From: Fodinibacter sp963834965
Lineage (GTDB): Bacteria > Actinomycetota > Actinomycetes > Actinomycetales > Dermatophilaceae
NCBI GenBank assembly: GCA_963834965.1
Contig: CAWIEI010000034.1
Location: 62,001 to 126,000 of the forward strand
Reading direction: 5' to 3'
DNA length: 64,000 bases
In this document: in pieces, positions 53,095 through 61,982 of the stretch
Numbering within the stretch: the stretch's first letter is position 1
How the letters are laid out: each line of letters opens with the position of its first letter
Program-made: the position numbers and the translations under genes
The notes under the pieces: model-generated
The model's input: only the letters and a program-made list of their open reading frames with translations
What the model was told of the DNA's origin: nothing
The model's database searches: none

Positions 53095-54917
53095 CCACGA
53101 ACGACACGTCCACCACCCCCGAGCCCGAGGTCGACGTGGACGTCGACGTCGTGGTCATCGGCTCGGGCTTCGGGGGGTCCGTCACGGCCCTGCGGCTCGC
53201 CGAGAAGGGGTACTCCGTGCTGGTCCTCGAGGCGGGACGGCGCTTCGCGGACGAGGACTTCGCCGAGACCTCCTGGGACGTGCGCAAGTTCCTGTGGGCA
53301 CCCAAGCTCGGGTGCTACGGCGTCCAGCGCATCCACCGGCTCAAGGACGTCATGATCCTGGCCGGGGCCGGCGTGGGGGGCGGGTCGCTCAACTACGCCT
53401 GCACCCTGTATGTGCCGCCCGCGCCCTTCTACGCCGACCCGCAGTGGGGCGACATCACCGACTGGCAGGCCGAGCTGGCGCCGCACTACGAGACGGCATC
53501 GGCCATGTTGGGCGTGGTCACCAACCCGTGCGACGGACCCGTCGAGCAGGTGATGCGCCGCACCGCCGAGGACCTCGGCGTCGGGGACACCTTCCGCAAG
53601 ACGCCGGTCGGCATCTACTTCGGCGAGGCCGGGGAGCGGTCGGCCGACCCCTACTTCGGCGGCGTGGGTCCGGAGCGCACCGGGTGCACCCAGTGCGGCA
53701 ACTGCATGGTCGGATGCCGGGTGGGCGCCAAGAACACGCTCGTCAAGAACTACCTCGCGCTGGCCGAGGGGCTCGGCGTCGTGGTGGAGCCGATGCGCAC
53801 GGTCACGCGGCTCGGGGTGGTGCCCGGCACCGGCGACCCGACCGGTCGTGGGGAGCGTTACCGCATCCGGCACGAGCGGACCGGGCCGCGAGAGGGCCGC
53901 GACGTGCGGGTGACCACGGCCAAGCACGTCGTCGTGGCCGCCGGCACCTGGGGCACCCAGCACCTCCTGCACGAGATGAAGGACGTGGGCGAGCTGCCCC
54001 GCATCTCGGACCGGCTCGGGCACCTCACCCGCACCAACTCCGAGGCCCTCCTCGGTGCGACGGCGCTCACCGTGCCCCAGGACGCCGACCTCTCCCGGGG
54101 GGTCGCCATCACCTCGTCCTTCCACCCCGACGACGAGACCCACATCGAGAACTGTCGCTACGGCAAGGGCTCGAACGCCATGGCCCTGCTCGCCGGCGTG
54201 CGGGTGCCGCCCGACACCGGCCGCTCGAGGCTCGCCCAGGCGCTCGTCGAGCTGCTGCGCAACCCGCGCGACCTGCGGGCCGTCGGCGTGAACGCCTACC
54301 GGTGGAGCGAGCGCACCGTCATCGGCCTGGTCATGCAGACCCGCGACAACTCGTTGCGCACCTCGCGGCGCAAGGGCAGGTTCGGCGGCTACCGGCTGAC
54401 CTCCGAGCAGGGCCACGGCGAGCCGAACCCGACCTACATCGAGGTGGGGCACACATCGATGCAGGCACTCGCCGCCCGGCTCGAGGAGGAGACCGGCACG
54501 CGGACCGTCGCCGGCGGGTCATGGGGCGAGGTGCTCGACACGCCGATGACGGCGCACTTCATCGGAGGTGTGGCCATCGGGTCGAACCGCGAGCGTGGTG
54601 TCCTCGACCCCTACCACCGGGTGTGGGGTCATCCCGGCATCTCGGTCGTCGACGGCTCGGCCATCTCGGCGAACCTCGGGGTCAACCCCTCGCTCACGAT
54701 CACGGCGCAGGCCGAGCGGGCGATGTCGCTGTGGCCGAACGCCGGCGAGGCGGACGCCCGACCCGACCAGGGGCAGCCGTATGCCGTGCTGCCGGCGGTT
54801 GCACCACGCCGTCCCGCGGTGCCCGCCGGCGCCCTCCGGCCCGCCGGCGCCGTGGAGCGCCCACCGGGAGCACGGGCGCTGCCGTTGTCGGTGGTGCCCG
54901 CCACGATGGGCGGATGA
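53091..54917 (+). CDS. GMC-family FAD oxidoreductase
   Basis: A 608-residue glucose-methanol-choline oxidoreductase, closest in layout to cholesterol-oxidase-like/ketosteroid relatives of actinobacteria. The ADP-binding motif VVVIGSGFGGSVTALRLAEKG is followed by LAGAGVGGGSLNYACTLYVP; the cysteine-rich GCTQCGNCMVGC is unusual and suggests a ferredoxin-like metal site; the C-terminal VVDGSAISANLGVNPSLTI is a GMC motif. Translationally coupled to gabD. Substrate unknown. The C-terminal 50 residues are Pro/Ala-rich, running into the DUF1905 remnant. Confidence 0.9.
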   Translation: MTTNDTSTTPEPEVDVDVDVVVIGSGFGGSVTALRLAEKGYSVLVLEAGRRFADEDFAETSWDVRKFLWAPKLGCYGVQRIHRLKDVMILAGAGVGGGSLNYACTLYVPPAPFYADPQWGDITDWQAELAPHYETASAMLGVVTNPCDGPVEQVMRRTAEDLGVGDTFRKTPVGIYFGEAGERSADPYFGGVGPERTGCTQCGNCMVGCRVGAKNTLVKNYLALAEGLGVVVEPMRTVTRLGVVPGTGDPTGRGERYRIRHERTGPREGRDVRVTTAKHVVVAAGTWGTQHLLHEMKDVGELPRISDRLGHLTRTNSEALLGATALTVPQDADLSRGVAITSSFHPDDETHIENCRYGKGSNAMALLAGVRVPPDTGRSRLAQALVELLRNPRDLRAVGVNAYRWSERTVIGLVMQTRDNSLRTSRRKGRFGGYRLTSEQGHGEPNPTYIEVGHTSMQALAARLEEETGTRTVAGGSWGEVLDTPMTAHFIGGVAIGSNRERGVLDPYHRVWGHPGISVVDGSAISANLGVNPSLTITAQAERAMSLWPNAGEADARPDQGQPYAVLPAVAPRRPAVPAGALRPAGAVERPPGARALPLSVVPATMGG

Positions 54918-55074
54918 GCGAGTCCGCGTCGGGCGCACCGCGTGGCGCACGTCGCTGTTCGCGTCGGCGCAGGAGGGGGCCTACGTGCTGCCGGTGAAGG
55001 AGGCGGTGCGGGTGGCCGAGGGCCTCGATGACGACGATGTGGCAGAGGTGACCATCCGCCTGCTCGACCGCTGA
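54913..55074 (+). pseudogene. C-terminal remnant of a DUF1905 (YdeI-like) gene
   Basis: In a frame different from the GMC gene, 54913-55074 encodes VRVGRTAWRTSLFASAQEG then AYVLPVKEAVRVAEGLD, the C-terminal half of the DUF1905 family. The N-terminal half is missing and no proper start codon precedes it in frame, so it looks like a truncated remnant joined to the end of the GMC gene by deletion. Confidence 0.55.
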
Positions 55075-55102
55075 CCGGCATCCGCGGCGAACCATCATCA
55101 CC

Positions 55103-55519
55103 TCACCAGGCAGAACTGCGCTTCGCCTCCACCAGCGCCGCTCGCAGGAGCGGATGGCCGGGGGGAGGCAGCTCCTCGAGGGTGAACCAGCCGATGTCGT
55201 GGTGTTCCTCGGGGGCGACGTTCGCCGGCGTTCCGTGCCAGTCACGCACCAGCCACGCGCTGAGCAGTGCCGGTTCTGCCGGAGGTCCTGCGGTGAGCCG
55301 ACACAGATGAGCGGCCGAGTGCCTCACGATGCGCACACCGAGCTCCTCGTCCAGCTCGCGCACCAGCGCATCCAGCTCCGACTCACCGTGCTCCATGACG
55401 CCACCGGGCAGGTCCCAGACGCTCGGGTACGCACGCTTGTCGGCTCGTCGGTGCGCGAGCAGGACCCGGCCGTCATGGACCAGTGCGCCGACCACGACGT
55501 GATCCATCGGCCCATGCAA
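55103..55519 (-). CDS. NUDIX hydrolase
   Basis: A 138-residue NUDIX protein. The box runs from G40 to V62 (GVMEHGESELDALVRELDEE, then LGV), with all catalytic Glu/Arg positions intact (G, E46, R54, E55, E58, E59). It hydrolyses nucleoside-diphosphate-linked compounds; the substrate is unknown. ATG 55519 is used, with an in-frame ATG four codons later. Probably downstream of the 391-residue gene. Confidence 0.9.
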   Translation of the reverse strand: MHGPMDHVVVGALVHDGRVLLAHRRADKRAYPSVWDLPGGVMEHGESELDALVRELDEELGVRIVRHSAAHLCRLTAGPPAEPALLSAWLVRDWHGTPANVAPEEHHDIGWFTLEELPPPGHPLLRAALVEAKRSSAW

Positions 55520-55541
55520 TCAGGGGCGTCCGACAACGGGG

Positions 55542-56717
55542 TCAGGTCGGTGCCGAGGTGGGCGGGGTGAGCGTGCGGCGGCGCACGGCCGACTCCACCC
55601 GGTGACGTCGAAGCCGCTGCCCGTCGCCGCCCGGTGCGTCCGGGGGCGGCGGCACGGTCGTCACGCTCACGGCGACGAGGTCGGTGTAGGCGTCCTGGCG
55701 CAGGCGGGTGACCATCCGCTGCGCGGCGCTCTTGCCCTTGGCGAGGATGCCGGCCGCGGCGAAGGCTCCGAAGCCGCCGGTGGCGAGCAGCGACGAGAAC
55801 CAGACCGGCACCGAGCCGACGTCACCCGCTGTCCCGACCACCGAGAAGTAGGCCGTGACGAGGGCGATCGACAGCAGGGCGAGGGCGATCTGCGGCCAGA
55901 AGATCTTGGCGGCCCGCAGGATGTTGGTCGGGCTGCGCAGCCGCTCGTAGGGACGGATCAGGGTGGTGGGGTCCTGCCCGAGCACGAGCAGCTGGTACCA
56001 GCGTCGGGCCTGCTCGTAGAGGTTGGTGCGCATGGCGGAGTGGGCGGCCCACCGGGGGTCGGCCGCGACCACACCCCAGGCCTCGAGTGTCCCGGCGACC
56101 GCCGGCGGCGTCATCTCGTGCGCGACGCCGGGCTCGAGCCGGCCCAACATCCGGGTCAGCTCGCGGCGCCGTTCGGCACCGAGCAGGAAGGGCAGCGAGA
56201 CCGCGCTCGTCGCGCCGTCGATCTGCCACTGGTCGTCCGGGCCCAGGCCCCAGAAGCACTCCGCGAGGCCCCGCCCGAGCAGGTAGCCGTTGGCGAGGGA
56301 CTCCGAGCGCCGGCCCAGCTCGTCCTGGAACCAGGCGTCCCACTGGAGGAAGAAGGTGCCGGCCGGCCGCCAGGCGTCGTCGCCCCCGGCTCCGGTGCTG
56401 GCGCCGGTGTCATCGGTCCACGGCGCGAGGGCGCCCCGCAGCCCGGTCTCGAAGGTGTCGTCACGGTCGAGTCCCAGCAGGTGCACGAAGGAGACGAGCG
56501 ACGCGACGGCCTCCTCGCGCGACGCCGAGACCACCCGTTGCGAGCGCAGCGGCAGCACGAGGTCGGGACGCAGGGGCAGCGGTGTGGCCTGCGGGCGAGG
56601 TCCCTGCGGCCAGTGCCGGCCACGCACCTCGGCGACCGCCCAGCCCAGGCGCAGCGTGTCGATGACCGTGCCGACGGTGGAGGGCTGGTCGCCCGATGCC
56701 GTGCCGCCCACTGCCAT
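55542..56717 (-). CDS. hypothetical membrane protein with two C-terminal helices
   Basis: Unrecognised 391-residue protein. The N-terminal ~280 residues look soluble (ASLVSFVHLLGLDRDDTFET, GYLLGRGLAECFWGL) and have several Trp-rich helices. Two transmembrane helices follow: IFWPQIALALLSIALVTAYF and VPVWFSSLLATGGFGAFAAA. The tail is Pro/Arg-rich. ATG 56717 is supported by a TACGGT -10 box 6 bases upstream. It lies between a NUDIX gene and an ABC exporter; no function is proposed. Confidence 0.75.
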   Translation of the reverse strand: MAVGGTASGDQPSTVGTVIDTLRLGWAVAEVRGRHWPQGPRPQATPLPLRPDLVLPLRSQRVVSASREEAVASLVSFVHLLGLDRDDTFETGLRGALAPWTDDTGASTGAGGDDAWRPAGTFFLQWDAWFQDELGRRSESLANGYLLGRGLAECFWGLGPDDQWQIDGATSAVSLPFLLGAERRRELTRMLGRLEPGVAHEMTPPAVAGTLEAWGVVAADPRWAAHSAMRTNLYEQARRWYQLLVLGQDPTTLIRPYERLRSPTNILRAAKIFWPQIALALLSIALVTAYFSVVGTAGDVGSVPVWFSSLLATGGFGAFAAAGILAKGKSAAQRMVTRLRQDAYTDLVAVSVTTVPPPPDAPGGDGQRLRRHRVESAVRRRTLTPPTSAPT

Positions 56718-56723
56718 GGACGC

Positions 56724-56729
56724 ACCGTA
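56724..56729 (-). promoter_or_regulatory. -10 box of the 391-aa hypothetical gene
   Basis: TACGGT on the minus strand ends 6 bases before ATG 56717. Confidence 0.5.
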
Positions 56730-56827
56730 CCGGGTCGGGGGTACGCGGCGCCGAGGGTCGCAGCGGACCGGAGTCGGGTGCTGAGGTGGTCGCCGGGGCA
56801 GCCAGCTCAGCACCCAGCGCTGGGTCC

Positions 56828-58606
56828 TCAGCTCTCGTCGCGCCAGGAGCGCCACAGGGCGGCGTACGACCCGTCGCGGGCGATCAGCTCATCGTGCGAC
56901 CCGAGCTCGCTCACCACGCCGTCCTCGACCACGGCCACCCGGTCGGCGTCGTGCGCCGTGTGCAGCCGGTGCGCGATCGCGACGACCGTGCGCCCGTCGA
57001 CGACGGCGGCCAACGACCGCTCGAGGTGCCGCGCGGCCCGCGGGTCGAGCAGCGAGGTCGCCTCGTCGAGCACCAGGGTGTGCGGGTCGGCGAGCACCAG
57101 CCGGGCCAGGGCCAGCTGCTGGGCCTGCGCCTCGGTGAGGGCGTGACCGCCGGAGCCGACGGTCGTGTCGAGGCCGTCGGGCAGCGCCTGCGCCCACTCG
57201 AGGGCGTCGACGGCGGCCAGCGCCTCGCGCAGCTCGGCATCGGTCGCCTCGGGCCGGGGGAGCCGGAGGTTCTCGGCGAGGGTGCCGACGAACACGTGGT
57301 GCTCCTGGGTCACCAGGGCCACCTCCCCGCGCAGCACGGGCAGGGCGAGGTCGACCAGGGGCACCCCGCCACCGGTCACCCGGCCGGTTCGGGGGCCGTC
57401 GATGCCGGCCATCAGGCGGCCCAGGGTCGACTTGCCGGCACCGGACGGACCCACGATGGCAAGGCGTTCGCCGGGCACCAGCCCGAGCGAGACCCCGTGC
57501 AGCACGTCGCGGCCCGCGCGGTAGGAGTAGCGCACGTCGTCGACGTCGACCTGCTCGCCGTCGGGCTCCGCCCCGGTGGCCACCCGGTCGGGCGGCACTT
57601 CCGAGACACCGAGGATGCGGGCCAACGACGTTGCGGCGAACTGGATCTCGTCGAGCCACGAGATGAGCTCACCGAGGGGGTCGAGCAGCTGCTGCACGTA
57701 CAGGGTGACGGCCGTGGCCGCCGCGATGGTGATGTGCCCGTTCCAGGCCAGCCACCCACCCCACAGCACGGCCGTGGCGACGGGCAGGAAGAAGCCGATC
57801 TCGAGCCACGGGAACCAGCGCAGCCGCAGGCCCAGCGTGTAGCGCTCCGCGTTGCCGCACTCATCGAGCGCGTCCTGGAAGCGCCGCCGGCGTGCCTCCT
57901 GAAGGCCGAGGGCGTCCATGGTCTGGGCACCCTCGATGGTCTCCGAGGCGACACCGTTGAGCCGGGCGTAGGAGGCGTGCTCCCACAGGTAGCCGTCACC
58001 GGCCCGCTTGAGGTACCAGCGCGAGCTCGGCACGTGCACCAGCGCCGCGGCGAGCAGCGACAGCGCGGCCAGCGGCGAGATGAGGAAGGCCGCCACCGCC
58101 GTCGCGGTCACCGTGGTCACCGCGACGACGATCGCCGGGATGCCGAACCGGATGATGTGCGCGAGCGACTCCACGTCGTTGGTGGTGCGTGCCACGAGGT
58201 CGCCCGTGCCGGCCCGCTCGACGACCGACAGTGGCAGGCGCACCGAGGAGGTGATGAAGTCCTCGCGCAGCCGCGCGAAGATCCGCTCGGACAGCACGAA
58301 CGAGGCGCGCCGGGCCACCCAGGTGAGCAGGGTCTGCACCAGGATGGCCCCGATGAGCAGGGCGATGAGCCGGTCGATGCGGCCCAGGCTGCGCTCGCCG
58401 GTGGTCACCTCCTGCACGACCTGGCCGATCACCCACGGCCCGACCAGGGCGACGAGCGCGGCGACGACGTGCCAGCCGAGCACCTTCGACAGCGGCCCGC
58501 GGTGGTCGCGCAGCAGCACGGCGGTGTGCGCGCGCACGGTCGCGCTCGAGGCGATCGGCAGGGTGCGGGCGGCGTGGTCGGTGCGTCCGAGCAGCGGCGA
58601 CATCAC
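56828..58606 (-). CDS. ABC exporter half-transporter B (consensus Walker motifs, degenerate signature)
   Basis: Type IV ABC exporter half (592 aa): six-helix membrane domain plus NBD. Walker A is VGPSGAGKSTLGR and Walker B is TLVLDEATSLLD, both intact, but the signature reads ALTEAQAQQLALA in place of LSGGQ. It is coupled to half A by a four-base overlap (58603-58606), so a heterodimer is expected. Together they form one canonical composite ATP site and one fully degenerate site. Substrate unknown. Confidence 0.92.
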   Translation of the reverse strand: MMSPLLGRTDHAARTLPIASSATVRAHTAVLLRDHRGPLSKVLGWHVVAALVALVGPWVIGQVVQEVTTGERSLGRIDRLIALLIGAILVQTLLTWVARRASFVLSERIFARLREDFITSSVRLPLSVVERAGTGDLVARTTNDVESLAHIIRFGIPAIVVAVTTVTATAVAAFLISPLAALSLLAAALVHVPSSRWYLKRAGDGYLWEHASYARLNGVASETIEGAQTMDALGLQEARRRRFQDALDECGNAERYTLGLRLRWFPWLEIGFFLPVATAVLWGGWLAWNGHITIAAATAVTLYVQQLLDPLGELISWLDEIQFAATSLARILGVSEVPPDRVATGAEPDGEQVDVDDVRYSYRAGRDVLHGVSLGLVPGERLAIVGPSGAGKSTLGRLMAGIDGPRTGRVTGGGVPLVDLALPVLRGEVALVTQEHHVFVGTLAENLRLPRPEATDAELREALAAVDALEWAQALPDGLDTTVGSGGHALTEAQAQQLALARLVLADPHTLVLDEATSLLDPRAARHLERSLAAVVDGRTVVAIAHRLHTAHDADRVAVVEDGVVSELGSHDELIARDGSYAALWRSWRDES

Positions 58607-60321
58607 TCACCACCGCGCAGCACGATGTCGCGGTAGGCGGGGTGTGACCGCAGCAGGTCGTGGTGGCGCCCGGCGGCGATGACCCGCCCGCCCTCGACGA
58701 GCACGACGGTGTCGGCCCGGTCGAGCAGCAGCGGGCTCGCGGTGACGAGCACCGTGGTGCGGCCCGCCCGGTGGGCCACCAGCCGCTCCGCGATCCGCGC
58801 CTCGGTGTGGGCGTCGACGGCGCTGGTCGGCTCGATGAGCACGAGCACCTCCGGGTCGCGCAGCAGGGCCCGAGCCAGCGCCACGCGCTGGCGCTGGCCG
58901 CCCGAGAGGGCACGACCGCGCTCCTCGAGCTCGCCGTCCATGCCGTGCTCGAGCGCGTCGAGCGCATCGGAGGCGCTGGTGACCCACACGGCCGCGTGGC
59001 GCTCGTCGTCGCTGGCGCCGCCCAGGGCTTCGCGCACCGGCCCGCTGAACAGGTGCGGGTCCGCCTCGGACACCACGACCCGCGCGCGCACGGCATCCAC
59101 CGGCAGGTCGTCGAGCGGCACCGCGCCCCAGAGCACTCCGTGCCGGCCCGGCCGGGTGCGGCCCAGGCGGTGGGCCAGCTCGGAGGTCTCCTCGGGGCGG
59201 GCGCTGACCAGCGCGGTGACCCGGCCCGGCTCGATGACGACGCCGGTGACCGGGTCGACGAGGGGTGCGTCCTGGTCGACGACGTGGCCGTTGAGGGTCG
59301 CGCCGGTCTCGGTGGTGGCGTGGTCGGGCTCGACGCCCAGGATCAGGACGATCCGGCGGGCGGCCACCCGGGCGCGGGTCATCTTGTCGACGAACTCGGT
59401 CGCGGTGCGCAGCGGCATGGTGAGGAAGGCCGTGTAGCCGTAGAACGCCACCAGCTGCCCGGGGGTGATCTCGCCGGCGACGGCGAGGTGCGCGCCCACG
59501 CCGGTGACGATGACGACGAAGATGCCCGGCAGGAGCACCTGGGCGGCGTCGAGCGTCGCCTGGATGCCGGACAGCTGCACCCCCGCGCTGCGCACCCGCC
59601 CGGACTGGGCTGCGTAGCGGGCCAGGAAGGTGTCCTCGCCGCCGATGCCGCGCAGCACGCGCAGGCCGGCGACGGTGTCGGCGCCGAGCGAGGTGAGCAG
59701 GCCGGCCTCCTGCCGCTGGGCCGCCTGCCGCTTTTGGAGGGGACGCATGACGAGGCTGAGCGAGGCGAGCAGCAGTGGCCCGCCGAGCAGCATGATGACG
59801 CCGAGCAGCACCGAGCCGTGCAGCAGGATGATCGACACGACGACGAAGGCGACGATCGCGCCAGCCATCCGGGCGGTGATGTCGAAGGCGTTGCCCAGCC
59901 GCCAGAAGTCGCTGGCGAAGCTCGTGACGACCTCGCCGGCCGGCATCCGCCGGGTGAGCGCGGGCCCCGCACGGCGGACCGCACGCTCGGTGAGCAGCGC
60001 GGTGCGGAACGACGAGATGAGCCAGCCGCGCACCGCGAACCAGTGCCGGCCGTTCGACGTGATGGCGCTCAGCAGGCCCAGCCCCATGATCGCGGCGGAC
60101 CAGACGAGCAGCGCCTGCGGGTCGTGGGCGACGAGGCCGTCGATCGCCTTGCCGATCGCCGCCGGAACCAGGGCGATGGACAGCATCCACGGCACGCCGA
60201 ACAGGATGCCGCCCACGATGGTTCGCCACTGGCGCCGACCCAGCCACAGCAGGAGGCGGTCGGCGTCAACGGGTGCGGCCTCGTTCGCGTCGATCGCGTA
60301 GGGCCAGTAGTCGTGCGACAT
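58603..60321 (-). CDS. ABC exporter half-transporter A (degenerate Walker motifs, canonical signature)
   Basis: First half of the heterodimeric exporter (572 aa). The N-terminal ~300 residues hold six hydrophobic helices. In the NBD the Walker A position reads ALVSARPEETSELA, lacking the Gly-Lys of a P-loop, and Walker B reads VLVLIEPTSAVD with the Asp replaced by Ile. The signature ALSGGQRQRVALARALL is perfect. The start ATG 60321 has GGAGG five bases upstream. Complementary to half B, the pair retains one working ATP site. Confidence 0.9.
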   Translation of the reverse strand: MSHDYWPYAIDANEAAPVDADRLLLWLGRRQWRTIVGGILFGVPWMLSIALVPAAIGKAIDGLVAHDPQALLVWSAAIMGLGLLSAITSNGRHWFAVRGWLISSFRTALLTERAVRRAGPALTRRMPAGEVVTSFASDFWRLGNAFDITARMAGAIVAFVVVSIILLHGSVLLGVIMLLGGPLLLASLSLVMRPLQKRQAAQRQEAGLLTSLGADTVAGLRVLRGIGGEDTFLARYAAQSGRVRSAGVQLSGIQATLDAAQVLLPGIFVVIVTGVGAHLAVAGEITPGQLVAFYGYTAFLTMPLRTATEFVDKMTRARVAARRIVLILGVEPDHATTETGATLNGHVVDQDAPLVDPVTGVVIEPGRVTALVSARPEETSELAHRLGRTRPGRHGVLWGAVPLDDLPVDAVRARVVVSEADPHLFSGPVREALGGASDDERHAAVWVTSASDALDALEHGMDGELEERGRALSGGQRQRVALARALLRDPEVLVLIEPTSAVDAHTEARIAERLVAHRAGRTTVLVTASPLLLDRADTVVLVEGGRVIAAGRHHDLLRSHPAYRDIVLRGGE

Positions 60322-60838
60322 CAGTCCTCCACGCTATGCGCCGGAGGTGCCTGTGAGCGAACGAGTTTCCGTTCAGGTGGGGTCGTGGGGCAGCTCGCGC
60401 CCAGACGTCACCCACCGCGATGTCGCCCGACTCGAGCACGCGGAAGATCGAGCCCCCACGGTCGTGCATCGCCGCAGCCGCGCCGGGGGCGACGGCGTCG
60501 TCCATGACGCGGCAGGGGGGCGCGGGGCGGACCACCTCGAGCAGCGCGCCACCGACCCGCACCCGCGTGCCGGGACGCTTCGCGACGGCGCCGTGGCTGA
60601 GCGTGAGGTTGCGCCGGGTGCGGTCGTGCGGAACCGGCGCGCCGAGCACCGCGGCACTCTCGGCGAGCTCCGTGGCCGACTGCACCGAGACGTGCCGGTG
60701 CCGGCTGCCGTGGTAGCGGTCACCCACGAGCCCGGCGCCGGCCTCGGCGTGCACCCGCTCGATGTCGCGCATCGGCAGCCGGGTGGCCAGCGCGATGCTG
60801 ATCGCGGTGACCACCTGCGGGTCGTGGGCCTCGGTCAC
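60266..60838 (-). CDS. MOSC-domain protein
   Basis: A 190-residue MOSC (molybdenum cofactor sulfurase C-terminal) domain protein. IERVHAEAGAGLVGDRYHGS and GTRVRVGGALLEVVRP are the core motifs; CRVMDDAVAP contains the Cys. GTG 60838 overlaps the DUF6510 stop (GTGA). It likely supplies or binds sulfur for the molybdenum cofactor of the upstream oxidoreductase. Its last 18 codons overlap the 5' end of the ABC gene by 56 bases, giving an Arg-rich tail (RRIAWRTDVARLL). Confidence 0.86.
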   Translation of the reverse strand: MTEAHDPQVVTAISIALATRLPMRDIERVHAEAGAGLVGDRYHGSRHRHVSVQSATELAESAAVLGAPVPHDRTRRNLTLSHGAVAKRPGTRVRVGGALLEVVRPAPPCRVMDDAVAPGAAAAMHDRGGSIFRVLESGDIAVGDVWARAAPRPHLNGNSFAHRHLRRIAWRTDVARLLALRDRRERGRTR

Positions 60839-61116
60839 GCGGGTGCGGGCGCCCCGGCCGGTCGGGTGCGGAGCTCCGCGATGCCGCTCAGCGTGGCGGT
60901 GAGGCGGTGCCGGATCTCGACGATGACCACCTCGACGGCTCCGCACCCCGGGCAGCGCAGCACCATGCCGGGGCAGCGGAGGTAGACGTGGGTGCGTGCG
61001 ATCTCGTGGGTGTTGCCGCACCCCGCGCACTCGAGCGACCCCTGCGCCAGGTCGGTGCCGAGGGCCAGGGAGAGCGCGCCGATCACGGCGTTCCCGTCGA
61101 CGTGGTCACTCATCAT
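60835..61116 (-). CDS. DUF6510 family zinc-ribbon protein
   Basis: A 93-residue protein. Four cysteines in ECAGCGNTHEIA and LRCPGCGAVEVV form a zinc-ribbon; the N-terminal helix reads VDGNAVIGALSLALGTDLAQ. DUF6510 genes travel with the sulfite-oxidase-like gene, a reductase and a MOSC gene. It may be an adaptor or a cofactor chaperone, but this is inference from synteny. GAGGCAGAGA precedes the double ATG. Confidence 0.82.
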   Translation of the reverse strand: MMSDHVDGNAVIGALSLALGTDLAQGSLECAGCGNTHEIARTHVYLRCPGMVLRCPGCGAVEVVIVEIRHRLTATLSGIAELRTRPAGAPAPA

Positions 61117-61193
61117 TCTCTGCCTCTCGTGTGCCGGTGGGGGGTGGGGTGGATGCCGTTGTGCCGGAACGTGGTTGGCACGATGGCACGATG

Positions 61194-61982
61194 TCAGCCG
61201 AACCGCTCGGCTCGCACCGTGCGGGGGTCGAGGCCGGCGTCACCGAGCAGGCCCACGACGGCCTCGACGAACGAGGTCGGGCCGCAGACGAAGACGGCGG
61301 GGTCGGCGACCGCGCCACCGCACGCGTCGACGGCCTCGAGCACGGATGCCGTGTCGACGCGCCCCGGCCGCAGCGTCACCGTCTCGAGCGGCGTCGCCGT
61401 GCGCACGGCATCCGGGGGCACCTCGGCGCGCGAGAGGTGGACGGTGGCGGCGACGGCACCGGAGCGGACTCGCTCGGCGAGCTCATCGGCATACAGGAGC
61501 CGGGTGGGCGAGGTCACCGAGGCAAGCACGACGGTGGTGGCGGTGGGGTCGGCGGCGCGCCAGATCGCTCGCAGCGGGGCGAGCCCCGAGCCGCCACCGA
61601 CCAGCAGCAGCGGCCGGTGCTGCCCGGTCCACACGAAGTAGCCACCGATCGGCCCACGCAGGCCGATGGTGTCGCCGACCGCGACCTCGCGCACGAGGTA
61701 GGTCGAGACCTCGCCGTCCGCCACCTCCTGCACGGTGATGGTCGGTGGCTCGCCCGGGCCGGACGACAGCGAGTAGCTGCGGGTGGCCTGGTAGCCGTCG
61801 GGAGCCGTGAGCCGCACGTCGACGTGCTGCCCGGCGACGTGGCCCGGCCATGCCGGCACGTCGAGCACGAGGCTGCGGGCGTCGGCGGTCTCCTCGACGA
61901 CCGCCGCGACCGAGGCGTCGCGCCAGGCGAGGTGCGCCAGCGGGGCCACCCGTGGTGCGGTGATGGACGACGTGTCGCTCAT
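61194..61982 (-). CDS. ferredoxin/flavin reductase-type FAD-NAD(P) oxidoreductase
   Basis: A 262-residue FNR-fold protein: the FAD motif RSYSLSSGP and the NAD(P) motif LLVGGGSGLAPLRA with VCGPTSFVEAV. No ferredoxin domain is fused. It overlaps the molybdopterin oxidoreductase gene by one base (TGATG), so it is probably its electron donor. The direction of electron flow cannot be read from the sequence. Confidence 0.88.
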   Translation of the reverse strand: MSDTSSITAPRVAPLAHLAWRDASVAAVVEETADARSLVLDVPAWPGHVAGQHVDVRLTAPDGYQATRSYSLSSGPGEPPTITVQEVADGEVSTYLVREVAVGDTIGLRGPIGGYFVWTGQHRPLLLVGGGSGLAPLRAIWRAADPTATTVVLASVTSPTRLLYADELAERVRSGAVAATVHLSRAEVPPDAVRTATPLETVTLRPGRVDTASVLEAVDACGGAVADPAVFVCGPTSFVEAVVGLLGDAGLDPRTVRAERFG

